Origin: an uncultured bacterium
GTDB lineage: Bacteria > Bacteroidota > Bacteroidia > Chitinophagales > CAIOSU01
Length of the DNA stretch: 17,884 nucleotides
Assembly (NCBI GenBank): GCA_903861055.1
Contig: CAIOSU010000397.1
Coordinates: 1 to 17,884, forward strand
Direction of reading: 5' to 3'
The position numbers and the translations under genes were made by a program. Positions 6,622 through 15,000 of this stretch are shown here, in pieces. How positions within the stretch are numbered: the first letter of the stretch is position 1; every line of letters starts with the position of its first letter. Under the pieces are notes generated by a model, which saw only the letters and a list, made by a program, of their open reading frames with translations, had not been told where the DNA came from and searched no databases.

Positions 6622-7665
6622 ATGCCACTTGCTATGCCTACATTTTCTGTTAAGCACCTAATGGCCTTGGTTGTTTGTTGTTGTTTGGGCGTTGCCGCCC
6701 AGGCGCAGGACATTCACTTTTCGCAATACTTTTCATCACCACTTACCCTCAACCCAGCTCTTACTGGTAGTTTCAATGCCGATTTTCGGGTTGCGGCCAA
6801 TTTCCGCACGCAATACTTCAAAAACGACTGGAACAGCAACAATGCCACTTACATGACTTATGGTGCATCGGTTGATGGTTCATTCTTTCGCAAAAAACTA
6901 GGTGCCGACCATTTTGGTGCTGGCTTACAATTTTATAGCGATAGGGCAGGCGACGGTGGACTAAGCACTACTGCTATTTCAGCATCAATAGCCTATACCA
7001 AAACCGTTGACAAATACGAGCGCCACAGCATTACTTTGGGTATGCAGGGTGGTATTATCCAAAAGCGCATCGATTTTACGAAGCTTACTTTCGAGTCGCA
7101 GTTTAATGGTGTTGATGGCTTTAACGTAGGCCCCAACGGCGAGAATTTTGCCAAATCATCAATGATATATCCAGATGTTTCTATCGGCTTGTTGTGGCGC
7201 TCAAGGGTTGGCAAAAAACACAACCTATACTTAGGTGGTGCGTATAGCCACTTAAACAGCCCTACCGAGAGTTTCTTGGGTGCCGAGAACAAATTGAGCC
7301 CTAAAATTACGGCGCACGGCGGTATGGAAATCACCTTGAGCAAGTACATTTCTATTACCCCAGGCTTTATGGTGCTCTCTCAAAACACAGCATCACAAAT
7401 TAATATTGGAACTGCTTTGGCTTACAAATTAGCCGAAGCGTCCTACTTGTATGTTGGTGCATGGTACCGCGTGGGCGATGCCGTTATACCTATGGTGGGA
7501 TATGAAATAAAAGGTTTCCGAGCTGGGGTTAGCTTTGATGTTACTACATCCGATATTAACCTTGCCACCAACAGCAAAGGTGCCGTAGAAGTTGCGCTAG
7601 TATATACCCATAATCAAGACCCTCCGCGCAGCATTAATCCCGTTAAATTCTGTCCGAAGTTTTAA
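6622..7665 (+). CDS. PorP/SprF family type IX secretion-associated outer-membrane protein
   Basis: From ATG 6622 the protein has 347 residues; ATG 6634 is also possible. Residues about 1-25 form a signal peptide (hydrophobic stretch ending GVAAQAQ) and the mature protein opens with DIHFSQYFSSPLTLNPALTG, the hallmark of the PorP/SprF family. The rest alternates polar and hydrophobic residues in short strands with aromatic girdle residues, as expected for an outer-membrane beta-barrel, and the length is usual for the family. PorP functions in the T9SS of Porphyromonas, and SprF is needed to deliver SprB to the cell surface in Flavobacterium. The gene sits 106 bases upstream of a secreted SprB-repeat protein with a type B sorting domain, the family's typical partner. 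The in-frame TTG at 6577 was rejected as a start because it would place 15 extra residues before the signal peptide. Confidence 0.92.
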   Translation: MPLAMPTFSVKHLMALVVCCCLGVAAQAQDIHFSQYFSSPLTLNPALTGSFNADFRVAANFRTQYFKNDWNSNNATYMTYGASVDGSFFRKKLGADHFGAGLQFYSDRAGDGGLSTTAISASIAYTKTVDKYERHSITLGMQGGIIQKRIDFTKLTFESQFNGVDGFNVGPNGENFAKSSMIYPDVSIGLLWRSRVGKKHNLYLGGAYSHLNSPTESFLGAENKLSPKITAHGGMEITLSKYISITPGFMVLSQNTASQINIGTALAYKLAEASYLYVGAWYRVGDAVIPMVGYEIKGFRAGVSFDVTTSDINLATNSKGAVEVALVYTHNQDPPRSINPVKFCPKF

Positions 7666-7702
7666 TTACAAAATTTCGTCAAGTAATAAACCCTGTTTTT
7701 CT

Positions 7703-7733
7703 TTTGCTTTCTTGGCATAAGTTGCTATATTAG
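7703..7733 (+). promoter_or_regulatory. Promoter candidate for the first SprB-repeat gene
   Basis: TTTG at 7703-7706 and TATATTAG at 7726-7733 are separated by exactly 19 bases, the expected arrangement for the Bacteroidota sigma-A promoter (TTTG, about 19 bases, TAnnTTTG). The -7 box has one mismatch. Transcription would start near 7740, leaving a leader of about 30 bases before the ATG at 7772. It implies that the adhesin gene can be transcribed apart from the PorP/SprF gene. Confidence 0.5.
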
Positions 7734-7771
7734 TTAGCCCTATTAAGCTAACTTTTTTATTGCCGCGGATT

Positions 7772-10700
7772 ATGTTTAAAAACAGTACTCCATTAAGGAA
7801 GTATTTTGTAGCTATCACGCTATTGATTTTTGCCTTTTTACCGCAGGTTTCATTTGCCTCTCATGCGGTGGGTGCCGATATAGGCTACACTTGTTTGGGC
7901 AATAACCAGTATCGCGTAAGGCTTACTTTTTACCGCGATTGTGCAGGTATCAATGCTCCAAGTTCGGTGTCGATAAATGCTAGGTCGGCTAGTTGTGGCA
8001 GAAACCTAACATTTACAGCAACAAGGACAAGCGTAACCGAGCTGGTAACCCGTTGCGTGTCGCAACAAAACACTACCCGCTGCCGTGGTGGCAACAATCC
8101 CGGTTTTGAAGAGCACGTTTACGAGGGGGTGATAACCTTACCGGCGCAGTGCACCGATTGGGTGTTTAGTTATGGTATTTGTTGCCGAAACAGTGCCATT
8201 ACCAACCTTTCGAGCCCAGGCAGCAGAGACTTGTACGTTGAAGCTAGGCTTAACAATACCATTACCCCTTGCGATAATTCGCCTTTTTTTTCGACCCAGC
8301 CGGTGCCTTTTGTTTGTGTAGGCCAGCAAACGTTTTACAACCACGGTGCCATTGATATTGATGGAGATTCATTGAGTTATACCATTATTAATCCTCTGCA
8401 GGCTGCGGGCTCCAACATACCTTTTACGGGCGGCACCAATATAAACAACCCAGTGCGCACCAATGGGCCTTTTCAGTTTGATAATCAAACAGGCCAAATG
8501 ACCTTTACGCCTAGCCAAACCCAAAATGCGGTGGTTACGGTGCTGGTGAGGGAGTACCGTAACGGTGTGCTTATTGGTTCTACCATGCGCGATATACAAG
8601 TGGTGGTGGTAAACTGCCCCAACAATAACCCACCTATCATGTCGGGCGTAAATGGCAGCGGGCCAGCATTTAACGGGCAACCAGCCAGTTACACATCCAC
8701 TATCTGCGGCGGAAACCCATTGTGTTTCGATATTAATTTTCAAGACCCTAACGCCAGTAACATACTTACCGTAACCTACAACAACCTACCAGCCGGAGCA
8801 ACTATTACCCTAAGTGGCACCCAGCCACCTGTGGCAACTTTCTGCTGGACACCAGCTCCTGGCCAAACGGGTCAGTACAATTTTATTGTTACTGTTGAAG
8901 ATGATGCTTGCCCCATAACGGCTAGGGCCATACAATCATTTACCATCAACGTATCGCCTTCAAGTTATACGGTCAACTCAAACGTGGTGCCGCCAACTTG
9001 CCCAGGGGGTAGTAATGGTGCAGCCAGCATCAGCATATCTTCGGGGGCCATACCGCCCATAAGCTTTGCGTGGCCAAGTGGTGCCACTGGCCCAAGCGTA
9101 ACCAACATACAATCGGGCACTTACCCAGTAACTATTACCGATGCAAGCAATTGTGCGGTAGTTTACAACGTGGTGGTACCTGGGCCCGATTCCATGATAC
9201 TTACAACCACTTCTACGCCTTCGGTTTGTAATGGCAATGCCGATGGCACGGCAACCGTAGCGGTTACGGGTGGCACCAGTGCCAACGGAACGTATGGTTA
9301 TGAGTGGTCGGTAAGCAATCAAGTAAACACCAACAATAATATTATAAATGTTGGCTTTGGTAATTATTTCGTTACCGTAACCGACGATAACGGATGCACC
9401 GCAACAGCTAATGCTTATGTGTTTCAACCCGGCCCATTGGTTATTAACCTAGCAACATTAATCTCCAGTTACAATGGTGCCGATATAAGTTGCTTTGGCG
9501 CAGCCGATGGCGCAATAGAAGCTGTAGCTACGGGCGGAGTATTGCCATACACTTATGTTTGGAGCCCCAATGCCAATAACCAAACTACCAGCACTATTAA
9601 TAACCTTGGTCCTGGTACTTATGCAGTTACCGTTACCGATGATAATGGTTGCAATACAGGCACTTCGGTTACCGTTACCGAGCCCGCACAAGTAGTGGCC
9701 AATGCGGTGGTTTTTTCTAATTACAACGGAGCCGATATTAGTTGTTTTGGTGCTAACGACGGGTCGGCAAGGGTAACGGCTGCCGGCGGCACAGGTGCAT
9801 ACACGTATGTATGGAGCGCTGCAGCCAATAGCCAAGTTTCGCGAACGGCCACTAACTTAGGCCCTGGCGTATATGATGTAACCGTTTCGGATGTGAATAA
9901 TTGTACGGCCCAATCAACGGTTACGCTGGTTGAGCCAGCTGCCGTGGGTTTGAGTGTGTTTAGCACAGCCACCGTGAACGGATATAACATTTCTTGTTTT
10001 GGCGGTAATACTGGCGCCATTGGCTCCAATGTTACGGGCGGAACACCGGGGTATAACTACAGTTGGAACGACCAAAACAGCCAAATTACAGCCTATGCAA
10101 GCGATTTAGTTGCTGGCACGTATGCCTTGCGCGTTACCGATTTGAATGGCTGTTTGGCTATCGATAGTACTACGCTTTCACAGCCACCGCCACTTGCTAC
10201 CACGGCCTCCATTACCTCCAATTACAATGGGTTTAATGTGAGTTGCGCAGGTGCATCTGATGGCACTGCTATTGCCAACCCAATAGGTGGTGTGCCGCCG
10301 TATACCTATGTATGGAACGATCCTAACTCGCAACTTACCCAAACCTCAACAGGCTTGAGTGCCAATGTACCCTACACCGTGTTAGTAGCCGACTTAAACG
10401 AGTGTGTAGTATCGGCAACGGTAACGCTAAACGAGCCTACCCCGGTTACCTCGCTTACATCGGTAGTATCAAACTACAATGGCAGGGATATCAGTTGCTA
10501 CAATGGCGCCGATGGTGCAGCCTCGGTATTGGCTGGAGGTGGTACTCCGCCGTATAGTTTTGCATGGGCTACTAATTCAGGCACCGTGATAACGGCAGTG
10601 CTTAATGGGCTCGAAGAAGGCACCTACTTGGTTACCGTAACGGATAACAATAATTGCCAAAAAGTGGATTCCGTTTCGTTGGTTCAGCCGCCATTACTTG

Positions 10701-11914
10701 AGTCGTTAACCAGCGCAACTAGGGATGTATCTTGTTTCGGGCTTACCGACGGGCAAGCAGAGGTTGTAGCTAGTGGCGGAACTGCTGGATATACTTATCA
10801 GTGGGATTTTAACGCGGGAACGCAAATTACCACCAGGGCCAATAATTTGGGCGCAGGTACTTACAACGTAACCGTTACCGACGTGAATTTGTGTGAGAGC
10901 GTGGGCAATATTACCATTGTTGAGCCTACCGAGCTGGTAGCCAATATTGTAAAAACAGATGTGCGCTGCTTTGGCGATAGCGACGGTATTGCAGAGGCAA
11001 ATGTAGCGGGCGGAACGCCCGGCTATTCTTTTGTATGGAATACCAACCCTTTTCAGTTAAACGCGCAGGCGGTTGGTTTGAGCGCAGGTAGTTACGACCT
11101 TGTGGTAACCGATAACAACGGCTGCACAACAACCCAGTCGGTGCTGATTGAGCAACCCACCGAGTTAAACCTAACCTTTACCAAAACTGACCCAACTTGC
11201 TTTGGTTATGACGATGGCACAGCAGCAGTAACCGTGCAAGGAGGTGTGCCAAACTACGTTTACAATTGGAACGGGACTGTAGGCGATTCCTTAGCCATAT
11301 TCTTAGCCGCTGGCGACCAATTGATGACCGCTACAGATGCCAATGGTTGCGAAATTGAGCAAGTAATTACGCTGGTTGACCCTGCCGAGACAGGCATTGA
11401 CATTGTACCCGATAGCAGCACTATACCGTTGGGCGGTAATGTGCAACTCAATACCTATATAACCACTAATGCCAATGCCAGTGTTACTTACAGTTGGCAA
11501 CCATCGTATGCCTTGGATTGCGACGATTGCGAGGCGCCAGTGGCCAGCCCATTGTACACCACCACTTACATAGTAGAAATGACCGATGCTGCTGGTTGTA
11601 AAACGTCGGATACTACTATTGTGGATGTGAACGAAAAAACAAAGCTTTACTACATACCCAATGCATTCTCGCCAAATGCCGATGGGTACAACGATGTGTT
11701 TTACATATACGGCAAAGCGATAAGCAGTGTTAACTTCAGCATTTTTGATAGATGGGGCGAAAAAGTGTTTGAAAGCAATGACCTAAGCAGCGGTTGGAAT
11801 GGTGTATTCAAAGAAACCTTAATGCAGCCAGGAGTGTTCGTATACTATGCCGAACTGTATTTCGAAAATGGAGATAAAATAGAAGAAAAGGGAAGCATAA
11901 CCTTGCTTCGGTAA
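7772..11914 (+). CDS. Large secreted SprB-repeat protein with T9SS type B sorting domain
   Basis: The protein has 1380 residues from ATG 7772. Residues 1-29 are a signal peptide cleaved before SHAVG. A Cys-rich N-terminal module (30 to about 400) includes YRDC, GICCRNS, a DIDGDSLSY motif like cadherin-type folds, and an Ig-like region ending near ITVNVS-type strands. Ten SprB-type repeats follow (about 407-1207), each near 80 residues with a Cys early (SCFG) and a Cys late (D-x-NGC). An Ig-like spacer comes next and then a type B T9SS C-terminal domain (1292-1380) with IPNAFSPNADGYNDVF, IFDRWGEKVFES and a final GSITLLR. It is expected to pass the Sec system, cross the outer membrane through the T9SS, and stay at the surface or be released. 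SprB itself is a mobile gliding adhesin; an adhesin role here is inference. The in-frame TTG at 7760 was rejected as a start. Confidence 0.92.
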   Translation: MFKNSTPLRKYFVAITLLIFAFLPQVSFASHAVGADIGYTCLGNNQYRVRLTFYRDCAGINAPSSVSINARSASCGRNLTFTATRTSVTELVTRCVSQQNTTRCRGGNNPGFEEHVYEGVITLPAQCTDWVFSYGICCRNSAITNLSSPGSRDLYVEARLNNTITPCDNSPFFSTQPVPFVCVGQQTFYNHGAIDIDGDSLSYTIINPLQAAGSNIPFTGGTNINNPVRTNGPFQFDNQTGQMTFTPSQTQNAVVTVLVREYRNGVLIGSTMRDIQVVVVNCPNNNPPIMSGVNGSGPAFNGQPASYTSTICGGNPLCFDINFQDPNASNILTVTYNNLPAGATITLSGTQPPVATFCWTPAPGQTGQYNFIVTVEDDACPITARAIQSFTINVSPSSYTVNSNVVPPTCPGGSNGAASISISSGAIPPISFAWPSGATGPSVTNIQSGTYPVTITDASNCAVVYNVVVPGPDSMILTTTSTPSVCNGNADGTATVAVTGGTSANGTYGYEWSVSNQVNTNNNIINVGFGNYFVTVTDDNGCTATANAYVFQPGPLVINLATLISSYNGADISCFGAADGAIEAVATGGVLPYTYVWSPNANNQTTSTINNLGPGTYAVTVTDDNGCNTGTSVTVTEPAQVVANAVVFSNYNGADISCFGANDGSARVTAAGGTGAYTYVWSAAANSQVSRTATNLGPGVYDVTVSDVNNCTAQSTVTLVEPAAVGLSVFSTATVNGYNISCFGGNTGAIGSNVTGGTPGYNYSWNDQNSQITAYASDLVAGTYALRVTDLNGCLAIDSTTLSQPPPLATTASITSNYNGFNVSCAGASDGTAIANPIGGVPPYTYVWNDPNSQLTQTSTGLSANVPYTVLVADLNECVVSATVTLNEPTPVTSLTSVVSNYNGRDISCYNGADGAASVLAGGGTPPYSFAWATNSGTVITAVLNGLEEGTYLVTVTDNNNCQKVDSVSLVQPPLLESLTSATRDVSCFGLTDGQAEVVASGGTAGYTYQWDFNAGTQITTRANNLGAGTYNVTVTDVNLCESVGNITIVEPTELVANIVKTDVRCFGDSDGIAEANVAGGTPGYSFVWNTNPFQLNAQAVGLSAGSYDLVVTDNNGCTTTQSVLIEQPTELNLTFTKTDPTCFGYDDGTAAVTVQGGVPNYVYNWNGTVGDSLAIFLAAGDQLMTATDANGCEIEQVITLVDPAETGIDIVPDSSTIPLGGNVQLNTYITTNANASVTYSWQPSYALDCDDCEAPVASPLYTTTYIVEMTDAAGCKTSDTTIVDVNEKTKLYYIPNAFSPNADGYNDVFYIYGKAISSVNFSIFDRWGEKVFESNDLSSGWNGVFKETLMQPGVFVYYAELYFENGDKIEEKGSITLLR
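8990..11395 (+). repeat. Ten tandem SprB-type repeats in the first large protein
   Basis: Repeats begin near 8990, 9203, 9446, 9710, 9952, 10200, 10450, 10700, 10935 and 11165, with a period near 240 bases. Each contains a Cys followed by an x-x-x-DG segment, a GG-x-x-x-Y-x-Y-x-W core, GTY-x-VTVTD-x-NGC and a closing -EP or -QP. Repeats three to seven carry an extra NYNG-type lead before the first Cys. The copies are diverged in DNA but conserved in protein, so this is an old array. Confidence 0.85.
11645..11914 (+). other. T9SS type B C-terminal sorting domain
   Basis: These 89 codons encode the gliding-motility-associated, type B C-terminal domain that directs secretion through the T9SS. 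Its landmarks are IPNAFSPNADGYNDVF, SIFDRWGEKVFES, a W-x-GV turn, PGVFVYYAELYF and GSITLLR at the very end. Type B domains are known to depend on PorP/SprF proteins in Flavobacterium, which fits the gene upstream. Confidence 0.9.
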
Positions 11915-11940
11915 ATAACGCTAGGTGTAAAAACTTACTT

Positions 11941-11977
11941 AAAAGCCCACGCAATCAGCGTGGGCTTTTCTTTTTTT
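11941..11977 (+). terminator. Rho-independent terminator after the first large gene
   Basis: AAAAGCCCACGC (11941-11952) and GCGTGGGCTTTT (11958-11969) form a perfect 12-pair stem with a 5-base loop, followed by a T-rich run to 11977. It lies 27 bases after the stop codon at 11914. It should separate transcription of the two large genes. Confidence 0.9.
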
Positions 11978-11985
11978 AAAATTGC

Positions 11986-12014
11986 TTGGGTTTGTTATAA
12001 AATAACTATATTTA
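11986..12014 (+). promoter_or_regulatory. Promoter candidate for the second SprB-repeat gene
   Basis: TTG at 11986-11988 and TATATTTA at 12007-12014 are 18 bases apart and resemble the TTG and TAnnTTTG elements, with one mismatch in the -7 box. It lies between the terminator and the ATG at 12075, so the second gene probably has its own promoter. Confidence 0.45.
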
Positions 12015-12074
12015 AAGCTAGTTCGCCTCGCACGCATTTTTAACCTTATTGCTACAATCTAAACCTGCTTCAGT

Positions 12075-15000
12075 ATGAGGGGATTTTTACGCTCCAGAGC
12101 GCTTGCAATTACGATATTGCTCCTATCATCGTTTGTTGTATTCAACAATAAAGCCGTGGCGTCGCACGCCGTGGGTATAGACCTTACCTACCAGTGCTTG
12201 GGTGGAAATCAGTATGAATTTACGGTTAACTTTTACCGCGATTGCGATGGTGTTTCGGCGCCTTCAAATGCTTTCATCAGCATATCATCGGCATCTTGTG
12301 GTATTACTACCTCCACCAGCTTGGCACGGATTAGCACCATTGAGGTTTCGGCCATTTGTGCTGGCCAGTTGGGCTCATCATCATGCAGCGGCGGCAACCT
12401 ACCCGGTATTGAGCAGTATACCTATAGGGGCAATTTTACCTTGCCTGCCAATTGCAACGATTGGGTAATAAGCTATAACCTATGTTGCCGTAACTCGGCC
12501 ATTACTAACTTGCAAAATCCTGGTAGCCAGAGCCTTTATGTAGAAGCAAGGTTGAACAATGCCGGAGGCTTATGCAACAACTCACCGTTTTTTACCTCAT
12601 TGCCTACTCCATACCTATGTGCGGGCCAGCCTTTCTTTTATAACCACGGTGCCATTGATATTGACGGCGACTCGCTAGTATACACACTTGTACCTCCCCG
12701 CACAGCGCCAACGGCCAACATACCATACAATGGCAGTTTTACTGCCACTAGCCCACTAAGCACCACTGGAGGTTTTGGTTTCAATACCCAAAGCGGCCAA
12801 ATGAGCTTTACGCCTGCCAACCCACAACAGGCAGTGGTAACTATCAGGGTAGATGAATATAGAAACGGAGTACTCATTGGCTCTGTGATAAGAGATTTGC
12901 AGCTAGTGGTAATCAATTGCAACAACCAATTGCCTACTGCTAGTGGCATTAACGGTACCAGTGGTGTGGGCGGAGCTTACACTATTGATGTGTGTGCCGG
13001 TTTCCCGTTGTGTTTTGATATCAGCTCTAACGACCTAAATGCCGGCCAACAGGTTAACATGAATTGGAACGGTGGTATACAAGGTGCTACGTTTACAACC
13101 ACTGGAACTCCTTTCCCACGAGCTACTTTCTGTTGGACTCCTGGCCCTGGCGATATTGGCGTGCACAACTTTTCGTTGGAAGTGAGGGATAATGCCTGCC
13201 CAATTCCTGGATTGAACATTTACACATACACCATTACCGTAACCCCTAACCCCAATCCTCCGGTTACTGCTGGTCCTGATTTGAGGATTTGCCAAGGTGG
13301 AAGTACCCCTTTAACCGCCTCTACACCAGCTCCGGGCGTCACTTATTCTTGGAGACCAACAACAGGTTTAAGTTGTACCAATTGCCAAAATCCAACGGCA
13401 TCGCCAAACGTAACAACGGTATATACCGTTACTGCCAATTATCCTGATGGTTGCTCGGGTTCTGATGATGTACGGGTAACGGTAAACCCTACCCCGACTG
13501 TTTTTGTTTTCCCAGCTGCTGCAACGGTATGCACAGGCGGTTCTATATCACTTACCGCAACAGGAAGCTCTTCGGTAACATCCTATACCTGGAACCCAGG
13601 CGGCCTTACGGGCTCATCCGTAATAGTATCTCCAACCGGAACAACAACTTACACCGTAACGGCCTTTGATGCTATTGGCTGCCCGAGCTTGCCAGCTACA
13701 TCGGTTATAACCCTTAACCCACCGCCTGCCGCACCGGTTTGCAACAACATATACGTTACCACCAATGGTGGCGGCAATGGTTTGAGCCAAGCTACGCCAA
13801 CCACTTTGCTAAACGCCCTTACCATAGGTGCTTGTAATAGTGTAAATATAAAAATGGCCATTGGCACTTATGTAATTGACAATGCTATAACCAACTTTAC
13901 CAGCTACATGACCATTGAAGGTGGTTTTGACCCAGGTAACGCATGGCGCAAGAGCAGCTTGCCTGGTGCAACCACTATATTACGCACCAACAACAATCCT
14001 GATGGCCCTTCAGGCGCACAGCGTATTGTGGCATTTTATATTAATACTGCTCAGTTTTTCAGGCTACAAGATTTGACCATACAAACGCAAGATGCGCCAG
14101 CAGGTTCTATTTCAAACTACGTATTGCACATGACCTCATGTAGCAATTATGAAATAGTAAGAACTCGTTTGATTTGTGGAAATGGTGGCGATGGCATACC
14201 GGGCAATAATGGTTTTGCTAATGGTGCCAATGGTTCGCCTGGTGCTAATGGCACGGACGGTAACGATGATGACGACCGATTTCCAGGTGCTGGTGGCAAT
14301 GGTGGCGGTGGCGGCGGCGCTAGTGGCGGCGGCGGCGGCCTCGGTGGTACTGACTCTAATGGAGCTGGTTGCTGCCAAAATGGCCCTCCAGGTCAAGCTG
14401 GTTCTGTAGGTTCAAACTATCGCGGCGGCGGCGGCGGCGGCGGCGGCGCTACGGGCGGAGAAGATGATAGAGTAGGTGGAACAGGAGGGGCTAGTTCAGG
14501 ATTGTTTGGCGGCGGTGGTATCGCAACCGGTGGTGCAGGTGGAGCTGGAGATGACCCTGGCAACCCCGGTAACCCCGGACAAGTAGGTGTCAACGGAGTT
14601 AATGGAACAAATGGTGCCATTGGCACAGCCGGTGCATTTGGCGGCGGTTTTTTCTTGCCAGGTGGCAACGGTGCTAATGGTACCGACGGTCAAGGCGGCG
14701 GCGGTGGCTCAGGCGGCGGCGGTGGCGGTGGCCATGGCAATTGCCTCGGTTGCGCTACAGGTGCCGGTAACGGTGCTGGTGGCGGTGGCGGCGGCGGTGA
14801 AGGCGGCCTCGGTGGCGAAGGGGGTTCTGCTGGAGGTGCATCTATAGCTTTGTATTTGTTTAACAACGGCACTGGCGGCAACTTTAGGCAATGCAACCTT
14901 ACACGCGGTTTAGCCGGCGTAGGTGGTGCTGGGGGCACTGGTACTACAGGTGGCAGTGGCGGCCCTGGTGGAATAGGAGCTACATCAACTCCAAGCGAAA

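Noticed and set aside
8990..11395. Possibility that the tandem array is a CRISPR or DNA-level satellite
   Set aside because: The repeats lie within one open frame, have a period near 240 bases and are conserved as protein rather than as DNA.
14176..14409. Plus-strand frame of 77 codons rich in Met, Val and Ala
   Set aside because: It is a shifted reading of the Gly-rich part of the second large gene and has no independent support.
14417..14668. Proline-rich minus-strand reading frames across the Gly-rich region
   Set aside because: They are the complement of GGN codons; Pro codons on the opposite strand arise automatically. The plus-strand frame is the one continuous with the large gene.
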